Assembly: GCA_950097015.1 (NCBI GenBank)
Contig: CATNEN010000028.1
Span: 496,001-560,000 of the forward strand
Origin: Macrostomum hystrix
Lineage: Eukaryota; Platyhelminthes; Macrostomidae
Length of the DNA stretch: 64,000 bases
Direction: 5' to 3'
The notes under the pieces were generated by a model. It saw only the letters and a list, made by a program, of their open reading frames with translations. It had not been told where the DNA came from and ran no database searches. A program made the position numbers and the translations under genes. Shown here in pieces: positions 20,478 to 33,595 of the stretch. How positions within the stretch are numbered: the first letter of the stretch is position 1; every line of letters starts with the position of its first letter.

Positions 20478-23400
20478 TTTTACTTTCTTTGATTTTAACT
20501 AAACAAGATTAATTATCATAATTTTTGCTCTTACGAATAATTAAGTTATTTATATATACATAGTAAAATGCTTAATTTTTTTACTTCATTTTTGAGACCA
20601 AAAATTATCCAATAGAAGACTATGATTTCTCTCATATGACAGTACAAAATTATGCAATCAAAATTAACATAAAATATTAAAACTTTATCAGTAGCATATC
20701 TAAGTGGGTTGGGGATATATTTCCTCCCTCGGAACAATAATACATCCCTCGGTATAAAGCATTTGTTAATCTTTTTTACTGCAAATTTCTGAAGCGTGAT
20801 TGAAATATAGTAGGAAAGCCAAGGTATAGGGCCAAAACAAATTTGAAACATTTTATACACCCCCTGAAACAATGTTTCTATAAAATCAGTTTTATATCAT
20901 GATATTTTCAATGTAAATTCTCCTACATAAATTAGGATAGAATATTGTGAACTACTAGCTTTTTCTAGAGACACTAGAAAATTTGGTAGAGAAACTACCA
21001 ATTTTTGGCAAACATTGGGCAGCCAGTTCAAAAGCTAATCTTTACTATGCTTCAGTTTTATCTAATCGCTTCTTTGTAGGCATCAGTCCTTAGAGTATTT
21101 ATCTGTAAGATGCTAGAGCATGCTTCCATTTGACAATTGGACTTATTTGTACTATTATTTGAATTTGGATCACTCAACTTACTGTTGTTTATGCAGTATA
21201 CAGAATACATCCCAAATAGTTGAACTTTCGGAAGCATTTGCAGGCTTTGACATGCTTACTAATTTAAACTTAAATCAAGAACTTAAAGAATAAAAATGTT
21301 GTTCACAACATAATATATAAAGTCACAATCTGGCAATTATTGTCAAGGTCAAGGACAAGGGCAATCTCCTAGTTTGTGGTATTTAATTTTACGTTTTGTA
21401 AAAAAGGATACTTATAGATACAAAAAAAATTGGTACGTGTTGGGTCAGATTATGTTTATAATCTTTTGTCACTATTCACTGGTCAGTAGGGCCTAACAAA
21501 TAATGCTGCAACCAATCCACAAAGTAGCTAAAATATTTCTCTGTTAGGAGTCAGAACCATAAATATTTGTTTAGATGGCCTCAAATGTCAAACAGAGCAC
21601 CAGAAGTGCAGTACATGGCCTTGAATTTGTCCTTGACATGGGCCAAATACTGCTTTGGCTTTGGTGGTTTTTAGGTCTTTAACGATCCATTGAATTCTAT
21701 AAAAAGACTCTTAATCTCAACCTGTCCCATTGTTCTGATGTATTGCTCCTATGTATATCCCAAAAGCCTATTTTATCAACATTTAAGCAAACTTTGTCTA
21801 CAGGATCTAGTTCGAATTCGAGGTTGAGATTAAGTGTTTTTACTTCGGCTAGTTTTGCAGACGGCACTTCGATTACTAATGTCGATTGTATTTCCTTGAA
21901 AACACTAAATTTTAAATAGTAAATCAAACTCACTCTACCGGGTCCCGTTATTTTAAGGTTTTTACTTTAGCACGAGACGAATGAAAGCATCAATGTTCTA
22001 TTTTGACGACTAACTTTGTATTTAAAATGACGAGCTGATTTATTCTCTTAATCCAATTCTGACAACACAGCGTCGCGATTAAGACGGAATTCTAGTTTTT
22101 CATGACGGCCTGCTTCTTCCTGCTTTGTAATGAAGTATTTAGATCGTACATAGGTTTCCAAACATGGGCCCCGTAATGCAAAAAACATTGTATTTTCTTT
22201 TGATGCTGCGCGCTGATGTACTCGTACATATTATTAATTTCGGCTCTTATGATAAGTTTTACAACAAATCCCAGTGCAGAGTTCACTTAAGGCCAAAATC
22301 TCTAAATGAATTGGTCTCGCTGCATGTTTAAGCCCGATGACATTCCTGGGACTTTCTGTGACATTTTTAATAGGCACGCAATCCTATACATTTATTGAGT
22401 TACGATCCGTGGTGGCGGCCGCTTCACTTTATTATTATGTTAAATTCATGAGATGCGAATGCAAGTAACAACCTGGGCTTGTCTAGAGCCAATGGTTCAT
22501 TTTAATACGAAGGGAATTATAATCAAGCGAATATATATGCTCAGATGTGACGGCAACTGTTATAATATCCAGACACGCAGACGCACACACACACAAACAC
22601 CAGCCAGCAGTTGTAGGAGGCCCACTTATGTTGTACTCAACTTGAAAAATTTTAAAATGCTCAGCATCATGGCTAAGTGTTTCGTCTAATTCTAATTTAA
22701 ATCTTGTAACTTCTTTTAAGCTAGCTATTCTGCATGCCTTTTGAATAGAGAACATTATATTTTATTTCTCTCTCTCTCTCTCGATCGTCTCTTTGTGACA
22801 TAGAGAGGCGCCGACGAAAGGGCATGCTGTTTACAGCCAACTTAAGCGATATGCAACGTACCCTATCCATGAGAAAGCAGCCACAGATGCCTATTCATTT
22901 TAAATATACGATGGAGTCAACTGGAATCTAGCTAACTGGAGCTATATGCACGTTCAAGCTTGGATTGCTATAGCATTGTTTGAGAATTGAAGTGACGAAA
23001 AGCAGAACAAATTCAAGATAGCTTGCCAACGGCAGCTGAAAGTTTCTTTTCAAATTACTAACTGTTTAAGCAAAAGCCGCTTTTATGAGCAAACTTTTAC
23101 AATCTTTTTATGACGGCGCGAAAAAAAATTTTGCGGCATTTAATTAGAACAAAGAAACGGATTTCTCGCCAAATCTAACGCTATAACTTGAAAGAAATAG
23201 GACAATAAGCTTAGAAATTCCGATTGAACAGCTGTACACAGCCTTTGAAAGGGCCGTGCAAGAGCTGCGGTATAGAGATATACGAGTAATATCCATAGAT
23301 ATATAGAAATACCGATATAGAGATATTCCACTTAATAAAAACCTGCAAAATAGGCAGTCCCAAGCAGAACTATCTTATTTTTTATTTAGAACACAATGTA

Positions 23401-23560
23401 CCTTGGCGCTAAGTTTATTTCAATGATGAACTTAATTTAGATTATTTTGAAATAAGATGCGCCAAGAAATCACACTTTGATCAAATCAAATACTGAAAGA
23501 CAGATTCTACAAAACACTAACTTTCAATTTTTAATAATTTTTTTCGACTAGTTTAACACC
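20478..23560. other. Long AT-rich intergenic region
   Basis: No gene could be supported. Short open frames such as 21933-21697 (minus, 78 codons) have no splice context or recognisable motif. Small (TC)n and (CA)n microsatellites occur at about 22768-22790 and 22578-22595. Regulatory DNA is possible but not visible by eye. Confidence 0.5.
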
Positions 23561-23561
23561 A

Positions 23562-26055
23562 AGCACTAATCTTCGAGAGGTAGACACGCGACACTAATCT
23601 TCGAGAGGTGGACACCCGACACTAATCTTCGAGAGGTAGACACTCGACACTAATCTTCGAGAGGTAGACACCCGACACTAATCTTCAAGAGGTGGACACC
23701 CGACACTAATCTTCGAGAGGTAGACACTCGACACTAATCTTCGAGAGGTAGACACTCGACACTAATCTTCGAGAGGTGGACACCCGACACTAATCTTCGA
23801 GAGGTGGATACCCGACACTAATCTTCGAGAGGTGGATACCCGACACTAATCTTCGAGAGGTAGACACTCGACACTAATCTTCAAGAGGTGGACACCCGAC
23901 ACTAATCTTCGAGAGGTGGATACCCGACACTAATCTTCGAGAGGTGGATACCCGACACTAATCTTCGAGAGGTAGACACCCGACACTAATCTTCGAGAGG
24001 TGGACACCCGACACTAATCTTCGAGAGGTAGACACTCAACACTAATCTTCGAGAGGTAGACACCCGACACTAATCTTCGAGAGGTAGACACTCGACACTA
24101 ATCTTCGAGAGGTAGACACCCGACACTAATCTTCGAGAGGTAGACACTCGACACTAATCTTCGAGAGGCAGACACTCGACACTAATCTTCGAGAGGTAGA
24201 CACACGACACTAATCTTCAAGAGACAGACACCCGACACTAATCTTCGAGAGGTGGACACCCGACACTAATCTTCGAGAGGTAGACAACCGACACTAATCT
24301 TCGAGAGGTGGACACCCGACACTAATCTTCAAGAGGTGGACACCCGACACTAATCTTCGAGAGGTGGACACCCGACACTAATCTTCGAGAGGTAGACACC
24401 CGACACTAATCTTCGAGAGGTGGACACCCGACACTAATCTTCGAGAGGTAGACACACGACACTAATCTTCGAGAGGTAGACACCCGACACTAATCTTCGA
24501 GAGGTAGACACACGACACTAATCTTCGAGAGGTAGACACCCGACACTAATCTTCGAGAGGTGGACACACGACACTAATCTTCGAGAGGTGGACACCCGAC
24601 ACTAATCTTCGAGAGGTAGACACCCGACACTAATCTTCGAGAGGTAGACACCCGACACTAATCTTCGAGAGGTAGACACCCGACACTAGTCTTCGAGAGG
24701 TGGACACACGACACTAATCTTCGAGAGGTGGACACCCGACACTAATCTTCGAGAGGTGGACACCCGACACTAATCTTCGAGAGGTGGACACACGACACTA
24801 ATCTTCGAGAGGTAGACACCCGACACTAATCTTCGAGAGGTAGACACCCGACACTAATCTTCGAGAGGTAGACACCCGACACTAATCTTCGAGAGGTAGA
24901 CACTCGACACTAATCTTCGAGAGGTAGACACCCGACACTAATCTTCGAGAGGTAGACACCCGACACTAATCTTCGAGAGGTAGACACCCGACACTAATCT
25001 TCGAGAGGTAGACACACGACACTAATCTTCGAGAGGTGGACACCCGACACTAATCTTCGAGAGGTAGACACCCGACACTAGTCTTCGAGAGGTGGACACA
25101 CGACACTAATCTTCGAGAGGTGGACACACGACACTAATCTTCGAGAGGTAGACACCCGACACTAATCTTCGAGAGGTAGACACCCGACACTAATCTTCGA
25201 GAGGTAGACACCCGACACTAATCTTCGAGAGGTGGACACCCGACACTAATCTTCGAGAGGTAGACACACGACACTAATCTTCGAGAGGTAGACACCCGAC
25301 ACTAATCTTCGAGAGGTAGACACACGACACTAATCTTCGAGAGGTAGACACCCGACACTAATCTTCGAGAGGTGGACACACGACACTAATCTTCGAGAGG
25401 TGGACACCCGACACTAATCTTCGAGAGGTAGACACCCGACACTAATCTTCGAGAGGTAGACACCCGACACTAATCTTCGAGAGGTAGACACCCGACACTA
25501 GTCTTCGAGAGGTGGACACACGACACTAATCTTCGAGAGGTGGACACCCGACACTAATCTTCGAGAGATAGACACCCGACACTAATCTTCGAGAGGTGGA
25601 CACCCGACACTAATCTTCGAGAGGTAGACACACGACACTAATCTTCGAGAGGTAGACACCCGACACTAATCTTCGAGAGGTAGACACCCGACACTAATCT
25701 TCGAGAGGTAGACACCCGACACTAATCTTCGAGAGGTGGACACACGACACTAATCTTCGAGAGGTGGACACCCGACACTAATCTTCGAGAGGTAGACACC
25801 CGACACTAATCTTCGAGAGGTAGACACCCGACACTAATCTTCGAGAGGTAGACACCCGACACTAATCTTCGAGAGGTAGACACACGACACTAATCTTCGA
25901 GAGGTGGACACACGACACTAATCTTCGAGAGGTGGACACCCGACACTAATCTTCGAGAGGTAGACACCCGACACTAATCTTCGAGAGGTAGACACCCGAC
26001 ACTAATCTTCGAGAGGTAGACACCCGACACTAATATTCGAGAGGTAGACACCAGA
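23562..26055. repeat. 28-bp satellite array, about 89 copies
   Basis: Head-to-tail 28-bp units with core cactaatcttcgagaggt followed by a variable part (tagacaccc, tggacaccc, tagacacac, tggacacac or tagacactc). Rare marker units carrying actagt instead of actaat occur at 24685, 25077 and 25497. Their spacings are 392 and 420 bp, exactly 14 and 15 units, which indicates higher-order duplication. Confidence 0.97.
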
Positions 26056-26458
26056 CAATGCAATATCTTCAATGAAAATTGGTCAACTTCAGACGAAAAT
26101 ATAGAGTTGTTCAATCGTGCCAACAATTTACACTGTTAAGTGAAACTCATAAGATCAAGAACAAGAGCAGAATGACTTGTAATGTGCAAAATAGCGAGGT
26201 TAATTTGAGGCTATATTTGTACATTGTCAACCTTTATGAATTGAATTTGCATACAGGAAGTTGAGTGCACAATATAATTATATTTGTAACTACTGTACAA
26301 TAAAATAGAGAAGAAACTAGAAATGTAAAGCGACTCTCAATGTTGAAGTATTTTGTACTAAGTACATATATAGAATGGCAAATGTTTAAGTTCAGTTTCT
26401 ACCATAGACAACCGCACAGTTCAATTTTCTAGGAAAACAGGCTACAGAGATCAGTTCC

Positions 26459-27541
26459 CTACTTCATCTGCTTGGTCATCATTATGACGAACTCTTCGTA
26501 GTCGATCTCGCCATCGCCGTTCAAGTCGGCCTCGCGGATCATTTCGTCAACCTCCTCGTCGGTGAGCTTCTCGCCCAAGTTGCACATGACAGTTTTTAGC
26601 TCTGCAGCCGAAATGCTGCCATTGCCGTCCTTGTCAAACACCTGGCAAATTAGCAAGGAATTGCCGCTATTGTATCACATGGCCATGCAAGGGACAGACA
26701 GACAGAATGACAAACAGAATAGCAGACAGAATGACAGACAGAATGACAGGGCAGAATGACAGAAAGAATGACAGGGCAGAATGACAGGGCAGAATGACAG
26801 AAAGAATGACAGGGCAGAATGACAGGACAGAATGACAGAAAGAATGACAAACAGAATGACAGACAGAATGACAGACATAATAACAGACAGAATGACAGAC
26901 ATAATGACAGACAGAAGGACAGACATAATGACAGACAGAAGGACAGACAGAATGACAAACAGAATGACAGACAGAATGACAGACATAATGACAGACAGAA
27001 TGACAGACAGAATGACAGACACAATGACAGACATAATAACAGACAGAATGACAGACAGAATGACAGTGCAGAATGACAGGGCAGAATGACAGGGCAGAAT
27101 GACAGGGCAGAATGACAGGGCAGAATGACAGGGCAGAATGACAGGGCAGAATGACAGGGCAGAATGACAGGGCAGAAGGACTTGAATTAAAGACAAACTT
27201 GAATTAAGCAATAAAGTGCTCACACGGAAGGCCTCGCGCAGCTCAGCTTCGGTGTCGGACTCCTTCATGCGCCGGCTCATGAGCACGCGAAACTCTTCAA
27301 AGTCGATGTGACCGTTGCCGTCGATGTCAATCTCGTTGATCATGTCGCGCAGCTCGGCCTCTGTCGGGTTCTGTCCGAGTGCTCGCATCACTGTGCCCAG
27401 CTCGTCAGTGGTGATGCTGCCAGAATCGTCTTTGTCGAATAGTCTGAAGACTTCCTTCATGTTCGTCAGTTCAGCCTCTGTTAACTTTTTTTCTTCTCCC
27501 TCATCTCCTACGCCAGCGTTTTGCTGCTGCTTGGTTGACAT
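26459..27541 (-). CDS. Calmodulin-like four-EF-hand protein (2 exons, 166 aa)
   Basis: Ca2+-sensor protein of the calmodulin family. Exons 27541-27224 and 26641-26459 (stop TAG 26461-26459) join in phase 0 between R106 and V107. All four EF loops are canonical: residues 36-47 ([12 protein letters not shown]), 72-83 ([12 protein letters not shown]), 109-120 ([12 protein letters not shown]) and 145-156 ([12 protein letters not shown]). The second half is close to calmodulin ([19 protein letters not shown]). The N-terminus is extended by about 15 residues rich in Gln and Glu, and the C-terminus ends MMTKQMK, so I call it calmodulin-like rather than calmodulin itself. A TTTTAG acceptor ends 2 nt before the ATG. 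The intron is filled by a 12/13-bp repeat. Confidence 0.92.
26693..27178. repeat. 12/13-bp tandem repeat in the calmodulin-like gene intron
   Basis: Mixed units of gacagacagaat (12 bp) and gacagggcagaat (13 bp). Blocks of the 13-bp form flank a central block of the 12-bp form. Long translations (runs of Cys/Leu/Ser or Arg/Gln/Asn/Asp) are artefacts of the repeat. Confidence 0.95.
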
Positions 27542-27545
27542 CTCT

Positions 27546-28082
27546 AAAAGACTTGACTAAAAGTACACACGTCGGATGGCCTCCCCTTTGAAACAGGCGC
27601 GCACTCACTGTTCGGTAAGGTACTTTTTGATTTTCGCAATCTATAATGTTTCTTTAAGTAACGAAAAAGCTATGTTAACTTCGGCTCGGTGCTTGTCCGC
27701 TGGCGAGCCTCATTGGCTCTCGGGTTTCATTGGCTCGTGTAAAATTAATTCTAAATAAGCCTTGCAGATCCAGTCGGATTCACTGGGCATGTCAGCTTTC
27801 TGTCTGGAAGTGCGTCTCTTGAGAACAAAGTATTCTAACCACACCCCACCTGCTGGCAATGCTTCTCTGGGCCGCTGAGCATTTTTTCTGTTGCAGTTCT
27901 TTATCTCGATTGCTCATTTTCTGAAGAGTAAAATATCAGTTAGGCCGCCCACTGTGTTCGCTCGGATTGCTAACTGTGTTGCTTGCTGTGAAAGATATCG
28001 CAGGCGAAGATTACTGACTACAGATAGCGGTAAAATGTGAAAATTATCAGAATTCATAATTGATTGCAGTACATCATTTATT
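27546..28082. other. Upstream region of the calmodulin-like gene
   Basis: About 540 bp between the calmodulin-like start and a SINE. It presumably holds the promoter. I see no recognisable TATA box or repeat that would let me place it. Confidence 0.4.
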
Positions 28083-28335
28083 GGGGTCAGTGGCAGAGTG
28101 GTCTAACGCGTTTGCCTCACACCAAGGTCCCTGAGCTCGATTCCACGGCGAGGCCACATTTATTTGGGGCGCAGCCGCGGACAGAAGGCTTTGGGACTTG
28201 TCTTGCATTATGCCATCGAGGGACAACTTTCAAGGCACTGTGGGAGTGTGCACTGCCTGACGATGAGAAAATCAGTCACTAACTGTCACTAAATGATGTG
28301 CCATTGCCCACAGTCCTCCTGCAAATATTATAACT
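28083..28335 (+). mobile_element. tRNA-derived SINE (family A)
   Basis: A clear head ggggtcagtggcagagtggt with box B gagctcgattcc, body ggggcgcagccgcggacag, and a shortened middle lacking the cacacctgtgtg segment. It ends with gccattgcccacagtcctcc and a tail of caaatattataac. No convincing target duplication was found. Confidence 0.88.
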
Positions 28336-28379
28336 ATCATTACTATGCATTAGCACTTTTATTTACGAGTACAGATATA

Positions 28380-28412
28380 GTTGATATAGATATAGATATA
28401 GATATAGATATA
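28380..28412. repeat. Short gatata hexamer microsatellite
   Basis: Five to six perfect copies of agatat. The surrounding 28413-28920 is AT-rich with nothing else recognisable. Confidence 0.85.
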
Positions 28413-28921
28413 CCGCCAACACCCCATCATGCAGGCAGACTATATGAATGAACCTCATTAGTTGCCGCTTTAGCCTATCATTCATGTTACGAGAATTAGC
28501 AGCATCATTATCTAGATTAGTGCTTTTATAGGCTTAGCTTTGCGTCTTCTTCCACCTAAAAACTAAATAAACTATTTTTGCCCATTTTGGCGACGAGAAT
28601 TACTTAAGTGTCATTCTCCATGCGACCTGTACGCAGGGCAATTCGTCTCTGTGTTTCTCTGAGTGGCTTATAAAAAAGGCGAGCCGGATTCAAGTGTCCT
28701 CTTAACCAAACGCTCTGGGAAAATAATAGACTGGAGCACTTTCAAGTGACTCACAGCTGCAAGTTGAGCCACCAACTAAAAGGACAACTTCACAATTAGA
28801 AATTGGGTGAGTGCTAACTACTTCATAGTCGAGTTTTGACAGTAGTAAGTTCATAAAATATTTTGACCTTAGAGCGAAAATTAGGTTTAAGCTATTATAC
28901 AAGGCGCGTAGCTTGTTTGAA

Positions 28922-31030
28922 GGGAGTCACAACTAGTCTGAAGGAATTCAAAACTAGGTCTGAAGGAATTCAAAACTAGGCCTGAAGGGAGTCACAACTA
29001 GTCTGAAGGAATTCAAAACTAGGTCTGAAGGAATTCAAAACTAGGTCTGAAGGAATTCAAAACTAGGTCTGAAGGAATTCAAAACTAGGTCTGAAGGAAT
29101 TCAAAACTAGGTCTGAAGGAATTCAAACTAGGCCTGAAGGAATTCAAACTAGGTCTGAAGGAATTCAAAACTAGGTCTGAAGGAATTCAAAACTAGGTCT
29201 GAAGGAATTCAAAACTAGGTCTGAAGGAATTCAAAACTAGGTCTGAAGGAATTCAAACTAGGCCTGAAGGAATTCAAACTAGGTCTGAAGGAATTCAAAA
29301 CTAGGCCTGAAGGAATTCAAACTAGGCCTGAAGGAATTCAAAACTAGGCCTGAAGGAATTCAAACTAGGCCTGAAGGAATTCAAAACTAGGTCTGAAGGA
29401 ATTCAAAACTAGGTCTGAAGGAATTCAAAACTAGGTCTGAAGGAATTCAAAACTAGGTCTGAAGGAATTCAAAACTAGGTCTGAAGGAATTCAAAACTAG
29501 GTCTGAAGGAATTCAAAACTAGGTCTGAAGGAATTCAAAACTAGGTCTGAAGGAATTCAAAACTAGGTCTGAAGGAATTCAAACTAGGCCTGAAGGAATT
29601 CAAACTAGGTCTGAAGGAATTCAAAACTAGGCCTGAAGGAATTCAAACTAGGCCTGAAGGAATTCAAAACTAGGCCTGAAGGAATTCAAACTAGGCCTGA
29701 AGGAATTCAAAACTAGGTCTGAAGGAATTCAAAACTAGGTCTGAAGGAATTCAAAACTAGGTCTGAAGGAATTCAAAACTAGGTCTGAAAAAATTCAAAA
29801 CTAGGCCTGAAGGAATTCAAAACTAGGTCTGAAGGAATTCAAAACTAGGTCTGAAGGAATTCAAAACTAGGTCTGAAGGAATTCAAAACTATGTCTGAAG
29901 GAATTCAAAACTAGGTCTGAAGGAATTCAAAACTAGGTCTGAAGGAATTCAAAACTAGGTCTGAAGTAATTCAAAACTAGGTCTGAAGGAATCCAAACTA
30001 GGTCTGAAGGAATTCAAAACTAGGTCTGAAGGAATTCAAAACTAGGTCTGAAGGAATTCAAAATTATGTCTGAAGGAATTCAAAACTATTTCTAAAGTAA
30101 TTCAAAACTAGGTCTGAAGGAATCCAAACTAGGTCTGAAGGAATTCAAAACTAGGTCTGAAGGAATTCAAAACTAGGTCTGAAGGAATTCAAAACTATGT
30201 CTGAAGGAATTCAAAACTAGGTCTGAAGGAATTAAAAACTAGGTCTGAAGGAATTCAAAACTAGGTCTGAAGGAATTCAAAACTATGTCTAAAGTAATTC
30301 AAAACTAGGTCTGAAGGAATTCAAAACTAGGTCTGAAGGAATTCAAAACTAGGTCTGAAGGAATCCAAACTAGGTCTGAAGGAATTCAAAACTAGGTCTG
30401 AAGGAATTCAAAACTAGGTCTGAAGGAATTCAAAACTAGGCCTGAAGGAATTCAAACTAGGCCTGAAGGAATTCAAAACTAGGTCTGAAGGAATTCAAAA
30501 CTAGGCCTGAAGGAATTCAAACTAGGCCTGAAGGAATTCAAAACTAGGCCTGAAGGAATTCAAACTAGGCCTGAAGGAATTCAAACTAGGTCTGAAGGAA
30601 TTCAAAACTAGGCCTGAAGGAATTCAAACTAGGTCTGAAGGAATTCAAAACTAGGTCTGAAGGAATTCAAACTAGGTCTGAAGGAATTCAAACTATGTCT
30701 GAAGGAATTCAAAACTAGGTCTGAAGGAATTCAAAACTAGGTCTGAAGGAATTCAAAACTATGTCTGAAGGAATTCAAAACTAGGTCTGAAGGAATTCAA
30801 AACTAGGTCTGAAGGAATTCAAAACTAGGCCTGAAGGAATTCAAACTAGGCCTGAAGGAATTCAAAACTAGGCCTGAAGGAATTCAAACTAGGCCTGAAG
30901 GAATTCAAACTAGGTCTGAAGGAATTCAAAACTAGGTCTGAAGGAATTCAAACTAGGCCTGAAGGAATTCAAACTAGGTCTGAAGGAATTCAAACTAGGT
31001 CTGAAGGAATTCAAACTAGGTCTGAAGGTA
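28922..31030. repeat. 21/22-bp satellite array, about 97 copies
   Basis: Units ctgaaggaattcaaaactag plus gt or gc (22 bp), with a 21-bp form lacking one A (caaacta). Almost every unit has an EcoRI site gaattc. Two large blocks are duplicated nearly verbatim (around 29100-29390 and 29400-29700), showing segmental amplification within the array. Confidence 0.97.
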
Positions 31031-32199
31031 GCCAAAACACAAAAATTAGAAGATGGTTTCTGAAGGCCTAAACGTTCACAAAACGTCTTTCAACTGGCAA
31101 ATTAGGTTATTAAAGACAAATTTTTCGAAGAAAATGAGATATTTTTCAATGCTAAACAACATAATAATACAGAAAGGGAAGGTTTCCCCGCAAAGAACTG
31201 TATTTTTAATGAGAATAGACGCCGGAAAAAGTTTTAAACAATCAGACAAGTCGGCATTGTGGCTCGCAAAGCCAAGGGCAATAAATACAGCTGACAGAAA
31301 GAACAGTACAAATTAGACTTTGATGGATAGCGAATTGAAAAAATCTCAGTAAAGGAAAAACAGAAGAAAATTGGCTTCGCAAGCAACACGAATCGACGAT
31401 TAAAAAAGCAAAACAAGATGAATAGAGTTGAACATAAGCACTTGGAGGTCGTAGCTGATTCTATTGTGACAATCCATAACTCTCAGTTTGTGAGTAGCAA
31501 ATTATGCCATAAATTGAAACTTATTTGAATGTTGCAATAAAAAATGATGGCGACAATTTGACATGGAATGAAAATGCCGTCATAAACTAGTAAATGAATC
31601 ACGACTTTAAAAAGCATATCAGGAAATCATGGATGACTAGCAACATGCTTATCAGTTTTTATTTGTTACATCTAAATAACATCTCGAAACATAGATACCA
31701 ATTTTAAGTTTGAATAGGTGCGAAAGTGGCAGAACGAATCTATTAAGTAGTATAAAGTGCGCGTTGAGCGAGAACTACAAGAACATTTATTGTGACAAAT
31801 TTATGACGAAAGAATTACTAAAGTATATTTGTATCACAGGCTTTATTGTTCTAATCAATCTTATCTATAATCCTACAGTTATGTATTTTACAAACGTATC
31901 CCACTGAATTCTGTATCCCTCTAATAAAACTTACAGACTGTTGCGATCTGCAAAAATGTCTAAAAATGTAATATATGAAAAAAACTGTGACATTGCAAAA
32001 ATGTTCAAATAATAATTCAATAATTCCTCTGTTCTTCCTTCTTTCTTTTGTTCTTGAAGAGATTGCAATTAGAGAAATTCAAATTAGGTAAAGAATAAGA
32101 ACAGATAGTCATGAGACTACGAGCGTATTGCGTATGTAAACACATTTTAATGCTCCTGAATAGAACTTTAAAGTCAATACCATTGTAGCGATTACAGCA
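31031..32199. other. AT-rich intergenic DNA
   Basis: No supported gene. The open frame at 31053-31316 begins at the edge of the satellite and lacks domain signal or splice context. Confidence 0.5.
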
Positions 32200-33028
32200 T
32201 CTGCTCCTGCTACGATTCTAGCAGTGGCTCCTGCTACGATTCTAGCTGTGGCTCGTGCTACGATTCTAGCTGTGGCTCGTGCTACGATTCTAGCTGTGGC
32301 TCCTGCTACGATTCTAGCTGTGGCTCCTGCTACGATTCTAGCAGTGGCTCCTGCTACGATTCTAGCTGTGGCTCATGCTACGATTCTAGCTGTGGCTCCT
32401 GCTACGATTCTAGCTGTGGCTCATGCTACGATTCTAGCTGTGGCTCGTGCTACGATTCTAGCTGTGGCTCGTGCTACGATTCTAGCTGCGGCTCCTGCTA
32501 CGATTCTAGCTGTGGCTCCTGCTACGATTCTAGCTGTGGCTCCTGCTACGATTCTAGCTGTGGCTCATGCTACGATTCTAGCTGTGGCTCGTGCTACGAT
32601 TCTAGCTGTGGCTCGTGCTACGATTCTAGCTGCGGCTCCTGCTACGATTCTAGCTGTGGCTCCTGCTACGATTCTAGCAGTGGCTCCTGCTACGATTCTA
32701 GCTGTGGCTCATGCTACGATTCTAGCTGTGGCTCCTGCTACGATTCTAGCTGTGGCTCGTGCTACGATTCTAGCTGTGGCTCATGCTACGATTCTAGCTG
32801 TGGCTCCTGCTACGATTCTAGCAGTGGCTCCTGCTACGATTCTAGCAGTGGCTCCTGCTACGATTCTAGCAGTGGCTCCTGCTACGATTCTAGCTGTGGC
32901 TCCTGCCACAGTTCTCACAGTGGTTACTGCTACGATTCTAGCAGTAGATCATGCTAAGATTCTTGCAGTGGTTACTGCAACGTTTCTAGCAGTATATCCT
33001 GCAACGATTATCGCACTGGTCCCTGCTA
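32200..33028. repeat. 24-bp tandem repeat, about 34 copies
   Basis: Units of 24 bp with core gctacgattctagctgtg preceded by gctcct, gctcgt or gctcat. As 24 is a multiple of 3 the plus strand stays open, giving an 8-residue repeat (APATILAV and relatives), but the frame has no good start. The last copies (from about 32900) decay. I treat it as non-coding. Confidence 0.93.
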
Positions 33029-33030
33029 CT

Positions 33031-33595
33031 TAATCAGAACATTTTAAACCCATACTGAGTCAGTAAAATTGCATTCATAATAAATGATTTCAACTTTCAA
33101 TGAGCAAAGAAACTAAATAAAAATCCACAACAAAAAAATGACAAAAAAGTGTCAATTGCAGGAATTCTCTAGTGAGCGACTGCGCTTGAACCGTGGAAAC
33201 ATTGAAAACAGTTTAAAAAAAGACAACAGAGAGAACCTGTTGTAAGTTGAAAACCAGCAAATAGGGGAGAGACTTAGAAAGGTATTACCAATTGGCGGGT
33301 GTGTCACTTCATTATGTTTTCATTAGAACCAAAGTAAATCAATCAGCTAATTCACAATGGTGCGGGCCATTTGTTCAAGGTATTCTAAGTGAAGGCACAA
33401 ACCACTTCTGCGTACTCGCATCCTAACATTATGCCCCTGATCCCCTGTGTTTGGTGTATATCGATATATCTACTAATAGATGTCTTAAGCAGTCGACTGC
33501 TATTTTTTTCCGATAAAAGTAAGCTAAAAATGATTTCTCTCAATCTATTTCCCTTTGCTATCCGCTCTTTATCCAAGTCCATTAGCTCGTTGTCC
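33031..33595. other. Region downstream of the Rab gene
   Basis: AT-rich. It should contain the 3' UTR of the minus-strand Rab gene, but I see no clear polyadenylation signal. No other feature was recognised. Confidence 0.4.

Noticed and set aside
21697-21933. A 78-codon minus-strand frame in the AT-rich gap
   Set aside because: The composition is somewhat protein-like, but no acceptor, donor or family motif supports it.
26650-27089. Long frames of Cys/Leu/Ser (minus) and Asp/Arg/Gln/Asn (plus) repeats in the calmodulin-like gene
   Set aside because: They come from the 12/13-bp intronic repeat. Clean GT-AG sites at 27223 and 26642 remove it and join perfect EF-hand sequence.
23562-31030. Possible CRISPR-like arrays because of regular short repeats
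   Set aside because: Units are contiguous with no unique spacers, and this is eukaryotic DNA. They are satellites.
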